From contig JANWXJ010000229.1 of NCBI GenBank assembly GCA_025055335.1, forward strand, positions 1 through 37,565: 37,565 nt of DNA, in the 5' to 3' direction. How positions within the stretch are numbered: the first letter of the stretch is position 1; every line of letters begins with the position of its first letter. A program made the position numbers and the translations under genes. Shown piece after piece: positions 30,331 to 37,565 of the stretch. Below the pieces are notes generated by a model, which ran no database searches, was not told the origin of the DNA, and saw nothing but the letters and a program-made list of their open reading frames with translations. This DNA is from Acetobacteraceae bacterium. GTDB taxonomy: Bacteria > Pseudomonadota > Alphaproteobacteria > Acetobacterales > Acetobacteraceae.

Positions 30331-31221
30331 ATGGCCATCCTGGTCGATGCCAACACCCGGGTGATGACGCAGGGCTTCACCGGCGCCCAGGGCACCTTCC
30401 ACGCCGAACAGGGGATCGCCTACGGCTCCACCTATGTGGGCGGCGTCACGCCGGGCAAGGGCGGCACCACGCACCTCAACCTCCCGGTATTCGACACGGT
30501 CGCCGAATGCGCGAAGGCGACGGGGGCGAACGCGTCGGTCATCTACGTGCCGCCGCCCTTCGCGGCGGATGCGATCCTCGAGGCGATCGACGCCGAGATC
30601 CCGCTCATCGTCTGCATCACCGAGGGCATCCCGGTGCTCGACATGGTGAAGGTGAAGCGGGTGCTCGGCTCCTCCAGGTCGCGGCTCGTCGGGCCGAACT
30701 GCCCGGGGGTGATCACCCCGGATGCGTGCAAGATTGGCATCATGCCGGGGCACATCCACCGGCGCGGGTCGGTCGGGATCGTCTCCCGTTCCGGCACCCT
30801 GACCTACGAGGCGGTGGCGCAGACCTCGGCCGCCGGCCTCGGGCAGTCGACCTGTGTCGGCATCGGCGGGGATCCGGTGAAGGGCATGGACTTCATCGAC
30901 GTGCTGGAGCTGTTCCTGCAGGACGACGAGACCAAGTCCATCATCATGATCGGCGAGATCGGCGGGCAGAGCGAGATCGAGGCGGCCGAGTTCCTGCGGC
31001 GCGAGAACTTCGCCCCCGGCAAGCCGAACAAGCCCGTGGTCGGCTTCATCGCCGGCGCCACCGCCCCGCCCGGGCGTCGCATGGGCCACGCGGGCGCCGT
31101 GATCTCCGGCGGCAACGACACCGCGGCTGCGAAGATGGAGGCGATGCGCGCGGCCGGGATCCATGTGGCCGACAGCCCGGCGGCGTTGGGTTCGACGATG
31201 GTGCGCGCGCTGGCGGGCTGA
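30331..31221 (+). CDS. sucD: Succinyl-CoA synthetase alpha subunit
   Basis: 296 residues. The CoA-binding N-terminus has [14 protein letters not shown] and [14 protein letters not shown]. The phosphorylated His is His253 in [18 protein letters not shown], and the dimer motif [20 protein letters not shown] is present. The enzyme is complete. A hairpin built from two GGCGCGCC octamers lies just downstream, before sucA, and may set the ratio between the synthetase and the dehydrogenase messages. Confidence 0.98.
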   Translation: MAILVDANTRVMTQGFTGAQGTFHAEQGIAYGSTYVGGVTPGKGGTTHLNLPVFDTVAECAKATGANASVIYVPPPFAADAILEAIDAEIPLIVCITEGIPVLDMVKVKRVLGSSRSRLVGPNCPGVITPDACKIGIMPGHIHRRGSVGIVSRSGTLTYEAVAQTSAAGLGQSTCVGIGGDPVKGMDFIDVLELFLQDDETKSIIMIGEIGGQSEIEAAEFLRRENFAPGKPNKPVVGFIAGATAPPGRRMGHAGAVISGGNDTAAAKMEAMRAAGIHVADSPAALGSTMVRALAG

Positions 31222-31229
31222 TCTTCCTT

Positions 31230-31253
31230 GGCGCGCCGGCACCCGGGCGCGCC
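31230..31253 (+). repeat. Two GGCGCGCC octamers forming a hairpin between sucD and sucA
   Basis: GGCGCGCC at 31230-31237 and again at 31246-31253, separated by 8 bases. Because the octamer is its own reverse complement, the pair is both a direct and an inverted repeat and can fold into an 8-bp stem. It begins 8 bases after the sucD stop; no T run follows. Confidence 0.5.
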
Positions 31254-31305
31254 GCAGGCTGTGCAGGACAGGCGGCGCGACCGGACCGCGCCGCGGGAGG
31301 AACCG

Positions 31306-34188
31306 ATGGCAGGCGTTGACATCCTGGCAAGCGCGATGACGGGGGCGAATGCCGCCTTCCTCGCCGACCTCTACGCGCGCTGGGTCGAGCAGCCGGACAG
31401 CGTGGACCCCTCGTTCCAGGAGCTGTTCGCGGCATTGAACGACGATGCGCGGGCGGTGCTGACGGATGCGGCCGGCGCCTCCTGGGCGCCGCGTCCGCGC
31501 GGCGGCTTCTCGCCCGAGCCCGAGGCGCCGCCCTCCCCGAGGAAGCCCGCCAAGCCCTCGGCGGCGATGGAGGACGCGCCGCGTCCGCAACGGCAGGAGG
31601 TGCTCGATTCCATCCGCGCGCTGATGCTGATCCGCGCCTACCGCGTGCGCGGCCATCTCGAGGCGAAGCTCGATCCGCTCGGGCTGCAGGGCCAGAAGCA
31701 GCACCCGGAGCTCGACTACCGGACCTACGGCTTCACCGACGCCGACCTCGACCGGCCGATCTTCATCAACATGGTGCTCGGGCGCGAGACGGCCACCTTG
31801 CGCGAGATCATCGCGATCTGCCGCGCCTCCTACTGCGGCCATGTCGGCGTCGAGTTCATGCACATCCAGGATCCGGAGCAGAAATCCTGGATCCAGCAGC
31901 GCATCGAGGGCGCCCCCTGGCTCTCGGCCTTCGATGCCGAGGCCAAGCGCACGATCCTGCGGCAGCTGACGGAGGCCGAGGGCTTCGAGGCGTTCTGCGC
32001 GAGGAAATACGTCGGCACCAAGCGCTTCGGGCTCGAGGGCGGCGAAGCCACCATCCCCGCCGTCCAGGCCGTGATCGAGACGGTGGCCCGGATGGGGGTG
32101 AACGAGATCTGCATCGGCATGGCCCACCGCGGGCGCCTGAACATGCTGGTGAACGTGGTGAAGAAGCCGTTCACCCAGGTGTTCGCCGAGTTCAAGGGCG
32201 TCTCCTCCGCGCCGGACGACGTGCAGGGCTCGGGCGACGTGAAGTACCACCTCGGCACCTCGACCGACATCGAGATCGGCGGGCGCATGGTGCACATCTC
32301 GCTGCAGCCGAACCCCTCGCACCTCGAGGCGGTGGATCCGGTGGTGATGGGCAAGGTTCGGGCGCGGCAGGACATGGCGGGAGACACGAAGTCCCGCCGG
32401 TCCGTCATGGGCATCCTGCTGCACGGCGATGCCGCCTTCGCCGGCCAGGGCGTGGTGTACGAGACGCTGGCGATGAGCCAGCTCATCGGCTACCGCACCG
32501 GCGGCACCGTCCATATCGTGACGAACAACCAGATCGGCTTCACCACCGTGCCGGCGCACGCCTTCTCGGGCCTGTACTGCACGGACGTGGCGAAGAGCAT
32601 CCAGGCGCCGATCCTGCACGTGAACGGCGACGATCCGGAGGCGGTGGTGTTCTGCGCCCGCCTCGCCGCCGAGTTCCGCATGACCTTCGGCTGCGACGTG
32701 GTGCTCGACATCGTCTGCTACCGCCGCCACGGCCACAACGAAGGCGACGAGCCCGCCTTCACCCAGCCGCTGATGTACGCCCGCATCAAGGAGATGACCC
32801 CGGTGCGCGGCTTCTACGCCGAGCGCCTGGCGCGGGAGGGCGTGGTCCCGGCCGAGGAGTCCCAGGCGATGCTCGACGCCTTCAACGCCAAGCTCGAGGA
32901 GGCGTTCCAGGCGGCCCAGACCTTCAAGCCGAACAAGGCCGACTGGCTGGAGGGGCACTGGTCCGGGCTGCGGCCGGTCGGCAGCCAGGAGGAGGTGGAG
33001 CGCCTGCACGAGACGGCGGTGCCGCTTGAGACGCTGCGCGAGGTCGGGCACGCCCTGTGCCGCGTGCCCGACGGCTTCAACCTGCACCCCAAGATCCTCC
33101 GCCAGCTCGAGGCCAAGAAGCAGGCGATCGAAACCGGCGAGGGCATAGACTGGGCGACGGCCGAGGCGCTCGCCTTCGGCACGCTGCTGCTCGAGGGCCA
33201 TCGCGTGCGGCTGTCGGGAGAGGACGTGCAGCGCGGCACCTTCAGCCAGCGCCACGCCTACCTGATCGACCAGAAGACGCAGGCGGAATACGTCCCGCTC
33301 AACAACATCCGCGAGGGCCAGCCGAAGTTCGAGGCGTTCAACTCGCTGCTCGCCGAGTTCGGCGTGCTCGGCTTCGACTACGGCTACAGCCTGGCCGATC
33401 CGCACACCCTGGTGCTGTGGGAGGCGCAGTTCGGCGATTTCGCCAACGGCGCGCAGGTGATGATCGACCAGTTCATCGCCTCGGCCGAGACGAAGTGGCT
33501 GCGCATGTCCGGCCTCGTGATGCTGTTGCCGCACGGCTACGAGGGGGCGGGGCCGGAGCATTCCTCCGCCCGGCTCGAGCGCTACCTGCAGCTCTGCGCC
33601 GAGCGGAACATGCGGGTGTGCAACTTCTCCACCCCGGCGAACTACTTCCACGCGCTGCGCCGGCAGCTCAAGGCCAACTACCGCAAGCCGCTCGTCGCGA
33701 TGACGCCGAAGAGCCTGCTGCGGCACAAGCTCTGCGTCTCCTCTCTCGCCGAGTTCGGACCGGGCTCCGGCTTCCGCTACGTGATCCCCGAGACCGAGGC
33801 GCTGCTGCCCGAGGAGCGGATCAAGCGCGTCGTGCTCTGCTCGGGCAAGGTGTATTACGACCTGATCGAGCACCGCGCCGCCGAGGGGATCCGCGATGTC
33901 GCCATCCTCCGGCTCGAGCAGTTCTACCCCTTCCCGGCCAACAGCCTGGCGCGCGCCCTCTCGCCCTATGTGAACGCCGAGGTGGTGTGGTGCCAGGAGG
34001 AGCCGGAGAACATGGGCGCCTGGACCTTCCTCGACCGCCGCATCGAGAAGGTGCTCGCCGGCCTCGAACACCGCGCCCGCCGGCCGCGCTACATCGGCCG
34101 CCCCGAGGCGGCGAGCCCGGCGACCGGCCTCGCCCGCGTCCACCAGGCGCAGCAGGAGGCGCTGGTGCGCGCCGCGCTCGCCACCTGA
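31306..34188 (+). CDS. sucA: 2-oxoglutarate dehydrogenase E1 component
   Basis: 960 residues from the ATG at 31306 ([20 protein letters not shown]), which has a strong GGGAGGAA ribosome site; the frame is open back to 31228 but that part is the hairpin region. It decarboxylates 2-oxoglutarate with thiamine diphosphate and passes the succinyl group to SucB. Seen in order: the N-terminal E2-binding [54 protein letters not shown], the ThDP region with [14 protein letters not shown] and [23 protein letters not shown], and the C-terminal [20 protein letters not shown]. Full length. Confidence 0.98.
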   Translation: MAGVDILASAMTGANAAFLADLYARWVEQPDSVDPSFQELFAALNDDARAVLTDAAGASWAPRPRGGFSPEPEAPPSPRKPAKPSAAMEDAPRPQRQEVLDSIRALMLIRAYRVRGHLEAKLDPLGLQGQKQHPELDYRTYGFTDADLDRPIFINMVLGRETATLREIIAICRASYCGHVGVEFMHIQDPEQKSWIQQRIEGAPWLSAFDAEAKRTILRQLTEAEGFEAFCARKYVGTKRFGLEGGEATIPAVQAVIETVARMGVNEICIGMAHRGRLNMLVNVVKKPFTQVFAEFKGVSSAPDDVQGSGDVKYHLGTSTDIEIGGRMVHISLQPNPSHLEAVDPVVMGKVRARQDMAGDTKSRRSVMGILLHGDAAFAGQGVVYETLAMSQLIGYRTGGTVHIVTNNQIGFTTVPAHAFSGLYCTDVAKSIQAPILHVNGDDPEAVVFCARLAAEFRMTFGCDVVLDIVCYRRHGHNEGDEPAFTQPLMYARIKEMTPVRGFYAERLAREGVVPAEESQAMLDAFNAKLEEAFQAAQTFKPNKADWLEGHWSGLRPVGSQEEVERLHETAVPLETLREVGHALCRVPDGFNLHPKILRQLEAKKQAIETGEGIDWATAEALAFGTLLLEGHRVRLSGEDVQRGTFSQRHAYLIDQKTQAEYVPLNNIREGQPKFEAFNSLLAEFGVLGFDYGYSLADPHTLVLWEAQFGDFANGAQVMIDQFIASAETKWLRMSGLVMLLPHGYEGAGPEHSSARLERYLQLCAERNMRVCNFSTPANYFHALRRQLKANYRKPLVAMTPKSLLRHKLCVSSLAEFGPGSGFRYVIPETEALLPEERIKRVVLCSGKVYYDLIEHRAAEGIRDVAILRLEQFYPFPANSLARALSPYVNAEVVWCQEEPENMGAWTFLDRRIEKVLAGLEHRARRPRYIGRPEAASPATGLARVHQAQQEALVRAALAT

Positions 34189-34216
34189 CACAGCACAGCG
34201 AACCGGAACGACGACG

Positions 34217-35446
34217 ATGACCGACATCCTGGTGCCGACCCTGGGCGAGAGCGTCACCTCCGCCACCGTGGCCCGCTGGCTGAAGAAGGCGGGCGAGCCG
34301 GTCGCCGCCGACGAGCCGCTGGTCGAGCTCGAGACCGACAAGGTGACGGTCGAGGTGAACGCACCGACCGCAGGCGTGCTCGCCAGCATCGCCGCGGCCG
34401 AGGGCACCGAGGTCGCGGTCGGCGCAGTGCTCGGCTCGGTCGTGCCGGGCCACGCCGCCACGCCGCAGCCGCCGCAGCCGGTGCCGGCGCAGCCCGCCCA
34501 GCCGAAGGTGGAGCCGCCGAAGCCCGCGATCGGCCCGGTGGCGCGCCCCGGCGGGGGCCCGGCCGCCTTGCCGGCGGCGGCGAAGCTGCTGCGCGAGGCC
34601 GGCGCCGAAGCGGCCGACATCGGCGAGGGCAGCGGCAAGGGCGGCCGCATCACCAAGGGCGACGTGCTCGCCTATCTCGACCGCATCGCCGCCCAGCCTG
34701 CCAAGCCCGCCGCAGCACCGGCCGCGAAGCCCGCGCGCGCTCTCGAGGAGGGCGAAGAGCGCGTGAAGATGACGCGCCTGCGCGCCACCATCGCCCGGCG
34801 GCTGAAGGAGGCGCAGAACACCGCCGCCATGCTCACCACCTTCAACGAGGTGGACATGAGCGCGGTGATGGCCGCGCGCGCCGATTTCCGCGACAGCTTC
34901 GAGAAGAAGCACGGCGTGCGGCTCGGCTTCATGTCCTTCTTCGCCAAGGCGTGCGTCGCGGCGCTGAAGGAGTTCCCCGCCGTCAACGCCGAGATCGACG
35001 GCGAGGACATCATCTACAAGCACTTCGTGCATCTCGGCATCGCGGTCGGCGGGCCGAACGGCCTTGTGGTGCCGGTGCTGCGGCACGCCGACCGAATGTC
35101 CTTCGCCGAGATCGAGAAGCGCATCGCCGATTTCGGCAAGCGCGCCCGGGAGGGCACGCTGAAGCTCGAGGAACTGGCGGGCGGCAGCTTCACCATCACC
35201 AACGGCGGCATCTACGGCAGCCTGATGTCCACCCCCATCCTCAACCCCCCACAGTCCGGCATCCTCGGCATGCACAAGATCCAAGAGCGGCCGGTGGTGG
35301 TGAACGGCAAGGTGGAGGTGCGGCCGATGATGTATCTTGCCCTCTCCTACGATCATCGCATCGTGGACGGGAAGGAGGCGGTCTCCTTCCTCGTCCGCGT
35401 CAAGGAGGCGCTCGAGGATCCGCGCCGCCTGCTGCTCGACCTGTGA
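34217..35446 (+). CDS. sucB: Dihydrolipoamide succinyltransferase (2-oxoglutarate dehydrogenase E2)
   Basis: 409 residues. The single lipoyl domain (1-75) carries the lipoyl-lysine Lys42 in [15 protein letters not shown] Pro/Ala/Gln-rich hinge (about 80-112) leads to the E1/E3-binding domain (about 115-153, [14 protein letters not shown]) and the catalytic domain with [39 protein letters not shown] and the active-site His380/Asp384 in [12 protein letters not shown]. It forms the core of the complex with SucA. The E3 gene lpd, often next, is absent here; a CoA-transferase gene begins at or just after the stop. Confidence 0.98.
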   Translation: MTDILVPTLGESVTSATVARWLKKAGEPVAADEPLVELETDKVTVEVNAPTAGVLASIAAAEGTEVAVGAVLGSVVPGHAATPQPPQPVPAQPAQPKVEPPKPAIGPVARPGGGPAALPAAAKLLREAGAEAADIGEGSGKGGRITKGDVLAYLDRIAAQPAKPAAAPAAKPARALEEGEERVKMTRLRATIARRLKEAQNTAAMLTTFNEVDMSAVMAARADFRDSFEKKHGVRLGFMSFFAKACVAALKEFPAVNAEIDGEDIIYKHFVHLGIAVGGPNGLVVPVLRHADRMSFAEIEKRIADFGKRAREGTLKLEELAGGSFTITNGGIYGSLMSTPILNPPQSGILGMHKIQERPVVVNGKVEVRPMMYLALSYDHRIVDGKEAVSFLVRVKEALEDPRRLLLDL

Positions 35447-35451
35447 CGCGG

Positions 35452-36627
35452 ATGCCGCCCCTGCCCCTCACCGGCCTCAAGGTCGTCGAGCTCGGCCACT
35501 ACATCGCCGGGCCCTTCGCGACCCGGCTGCTCGCCGATCTCGGGGCCGAGGTGATCAAGGTGGAACCCCCGGGCGGCGACCCGATCCGCGGCTGGGGCTA
35601 CCGGCACAACGGCTGGCCGGTGTGGTTCTCCATCCACGGGCGGAACAAGCTCTCCGTGACGCTCGATCTCAAGAACCCCGCCGACCGGGAGAAGGTGCTG
35701 AAGCTCGCCGCCCGTGCCGACGCGCTGGTCGAGAACTACCGCCCGGGCTACCTCGAACGCATCGGGCTCGGCCCCGATGTGCTGCGGGAGAGGAACAAGG
35801 GCCTCGTGATCGCCCGCGTCTCCGGCTACGGGCAGGACGGCCCCTACCGCGACAAGCCCTCCTTCGGCGCGATCGGCGAGGCGATGGGAGGCCTCCGCCA
35901 TCTCACCGCCCACCCGGGCCAGACCGACCTGCCGCCGCCGCGCTGCGGCATCTCGATCGCCGACGATGTCGCCGGCATGTACGCCGCCATGGCGATCCTC
36001 GCCGCCTGCTGGGGGCGGGACGCCGGCGCCTCGCGCGGCGAGGGGCGGACGATCGACGTCGACCTCGTCTCCTCCATGTTCAGCCTGATGGAGGGAATGC
36101 TGCCGGAATACGGCCTCACGGGCCGGATACGCCAGCCGGCCGGCGCGGCCATCCCGACCGCCTCGCCGACCAACACCTATCTCTGCGCCGACGGCAAGTG
36201 GCTCTGCATCGCCGGCAACTCGGATGCGATCTTCCAGCGGCTGATGGCGCTGATCGGCCGCCCCGACCTCGCCGCCGACCCGCGCATGGCCACCAACGCC
36301 GGCCGCTGCGAGCACCGCGAGGAGCTCGACCGGGCGATCTCGGAGTGGACCCGCACCCTGCCGGCGAAGGAGGCGGAAGCGCTGCTCGAGCAGGCGGAGG
36401 TGCCGGCCTCCCGGCTCTACGACATCGCCGACTGCGCCAACGACCCCCACTTCCGCGCCCGCGAGTGGGTGATGGAGATCGAGGATCCCCAGATCGGCCG
36501 CATCCTCCACCCCGCCGCGCCCTTCCGCTTCGAGGGCATCGCCCCGCGGGAGATGATCCGCTGGACAGGCAAGCCCGCCGGCGCCGACAATGACCTCGTG
36601 TTCCGCGAGCTGCTCGGAGACGGCTGA
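35452..36627 (+). CDS. Class III (CaiB/BaiF) CoA-transferase
   Basis: 391 residues from the ATG at 35452; a GTG at 35443, overlapping the sucB stop as GTGA, is an equal alternative and would couple translation. The family opening is LTGLKVVELGHYIAGPFATR, with LLADLGAEVIKVEPPGGDP. The catalytic Asp, to which the CoA ester forms, is Asp171 in CGISIADDVAGMYA, matching Asp169 of formyl-CoA transferase. The second domain (DLVSSMFSLMEGMLPEYG, PTASPTNTYLCADGKWL) is complete. The family moves CoA between carboxylic acids. With an HMG-CoA-lyase-type gene next and succinyl-CoA enzymes before, a succinyl-CoA-dependent dicarboxylate or hydroxymethylglutarate CoA-transferase (like human SUGCT) is a reasonable inference. 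The substrate is not shown. Confidence 0.85.
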   Translation: MPPLPLTGLKVVELGHYIAGPFATRLLADLGAEVIKVEPPGGDPIRGWGYRHNGWPVWFSIHGRNKLSVTLDLKNPADREKVLKLAARADALVENYRPGYLERIGLGPDVLRERNKGLVIARVSGYGQDGPYRDKPSFGAIGEAMGGLRHLTAHPGQTDLPPPRCGISIADDVAGMYAAMAILAACWGRDAGASRGEGRTIDVDLVSSMFSLMEGMLPEYGLTGRIRQPAGAAIPTASPTNTYLCADGKWLCIAGNSDAIFQRLMALIGRPDLAADPRMATNAGRCEHREELDRAISEWTRTLPAKEAEALLEQAEVPASRLYDIADCANDPHFRAREWVMEIEDPQIGRILHPAAPFRFEGIAPREMIRWTGKPAGADNDLVFRELLGDG

Positions 36628-36630
36628 GCG

Positions 36631-37530
36631 ATGGAGCGCGTGACGATCAGCGAGGTCTCCCCGCGCGACGGCATCCAGGCCATCCCCGGCCCCATGGTGC
36701 CGACGGAGACCAAGATCGCCCTCATCCGGGCGCTGTATGATGCCGGGGTGCGGCGGATGGAGGCGGGCTCCTTCGTCTCGCCGCGCGCCGTGCCGCAGAT
36801 GGCGGACGCCGCCGAGGTGCTGGCCTTCGCCAGATCCCTCCCCGGCCTCGAGCCCACCATGCTGGTGCCGAACCGCAAGGGCTTCGAGGCGGCGATGGCC
36901 GCCGGCGCGCCCGCGATCGGCCTGTTCATGAGCGTGACGGACAGCCACAACAAGGCCAACGTCAACCGCACCACCGCCGAGAGCTTCGCCGAACTCGCCG
37001 CCATCGTGCGCGACACGCCGGCGCATGTGGCGATCCGCTTCAACGTCTCCTGCGCCTTCCACTGCCCCTTCGAGGGCGTGGTGCCGGAGGCGCACACGCT
37101 CGACTGGATCGAGCGCGTCGCCGCACTCGACCCCAGGATCGAGATCGGGATCGCCGACACCACCGGCAACGCCGCACCCGACCAGGTGAAGCGGGTGTTC
37201 AGCCACGTCATCCGCTCCTGGACCGGCCGCGTGGCGTTCCACGGCCACGACACCTACGGCATGGGTGTGGCCAACGCCGCCGCCGCCTTCGAGGCCGGCT
37301 GCCGCGTGTTCGACGGTGCTGCCGGCGGCATCGGCGGCTGCCCCTTCGCCCCCGGCGCCTCGGGCAACACCGCGACGGAGGATCTCGTCTGGATGTTCCG
37401 CCGCATGGGGGTGGAGACGGGGCTCGAGTGGCAGAAGCTGCTGCTTGCCGCCGACATGGCCGCCGGCATCCCGGGTGCCGTGCCCGGCGGGCGGCTGCGG
37501 GGCGTTCCGGCGGCGCGCCGGGCGGCATGA
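36631..37530 (+). CDS. Hydroxymethylglutaryl-CoA lyase family protein
   Basis: 299 residues, the usual length, a TIM-barrel lyase of the HMGL-like family. The first-strand motif is ISEVSPRDGIQ (Arg and Asp that bind metal and substrate), then MEAGSFVSPRAVPQMAD, VAFHGHDTYGMGVANA with the metal-binding His-x-His, and GGIGGCPFAPGASGNTATED with the catalytic-loop Cys. HMG-CoA lyase yields acetyl-CoA and acetoacetate, the last step of leucine breakdown; close relatives cleave citramalyl-CoA or similar esters. In place of the usual EATSFV it has EAGSFV, so exact substrate is open. It is 3 bases after the CoA-transferase, and its stop overlaps the next start (ATGA). Confidence 0.88.
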   Translation: MERVTISEVSPRDGIQAIPGPMVPTETKIALIRALYDAGVRRMEAGSFVSPRAVPQMADAAEVLAFARSLPGLEPTMLVPNRKGFEAAMAAGAPAIGLFMSVTDSHNKANVNRTTAESFAELAAIVRDTPAHVAIRFNVSCAFHCPFEGVVPEAHTLDWIERVAALDPRIEIGIADTTGNAAPDQVKRVFSHVIRSWTGRVAFHGHDTYGMGVANAAAAFEAGCRVFDGAAGGIGGCPFAPGASGNTATEDLVWMFRRMGVETGLEWQKLLLAADMAAGIPGAVPGGRLRGVPAARRAA

Positions 37531-37565
37531 GGCGCTGGGCCGCGCTGCTGCTCGCCCTCTGGCTC
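37527..37565 (+). CDS. Start of a probable exported protein, cut by the right edge
   Basis: Only 13 codons are visible: MRRWAALLLALWL, a typical beginning of a signal peptide (two Arg then a Leu/Ala core). The ATG overlaps the lyase stop as ATGA, so it probably belongs to the same operon. Nothing can be said about function. Confidence 0.5.
   Translation, partial: MRRWAALLLALWL

Overview
The window is a gene-dense stretch of a very GC-rich chromosome that reads as a motile, aerobic alphaproteobacterium, most likely Rhodospirillales/Acetobacteraceae-like (inferred from gene content, a CckA-type kinase beside flhB, an alphaproteobacterial CheZ, and the sdh-zapE-mdh-suc order). Almost every base is coding. 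The largest gap without a gene is about 200 bp, between the divergent fliO and flgB genes. I see no tRNA, rRNA, CRISPR array, insertion sequence, prophage or integrase.

Region 1 (1-4314, + strand): motility and chemotaxis. A MotE-like coiled-coil protein (cut by the left edge), CheY, CheZ and a 973-residue exported TPR protein are tightly packed; the last three have overlapping start and stop codons. Region 2 (4479-5860): speD and speE, a two-gene spermidine module. Region 3 (5885-10514): flagellar export gate and proximal rod. fliO-fliP run on the minus strand and are followed by a decayed YbjQ/UPF0145 gene; flgB-flgC-fliE-fliQ-fliR-flhB run divergently on the plus strand. A soluble CckA-like hybrid histidine kinase follows flhB after a perfect hairpin.

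Region 4 (12236-19889): recA, two tandem small PepSY-domain genes each followed by a compact GC hairpin, alaS, a TauE/SafE-type permease and a methyl-accepting chemotaxis protein with a cytoplasmic PAS domain. Region 5 (20037-35446): asd, then nearly the whole second half of the TCA cycle: sdhCDAB, zapE, (a convergent family-61 glycosyltransferase and a small exported Ala/Gln-rich protein), mdh, sucC, sucD, sucA, sucB. The E3 gene (lpd) expected after sucB is not present in the window. Instead, a class III CoA-transferase and an HMG-CoA-lyase-family protein follow with tight spacing, and then the first codons of a protein that begins like a signal peptide.

Most of the window is conserved housekeeping and motility machinery. 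The parts most worth a second look are the decayed YbjQ gene behind fliP, the tandem PepSY units, the membrane-free CckA-like kinase in the flagellar export operon, the large TPR protein coupled to cheZ, the FliM-like CheY-docking tail on CheZ, and the CoA-transferase/lyase pair joined to the 2-oxoglutarate dehydrogenase genes. I found no convincing wholly new multi-gene system.
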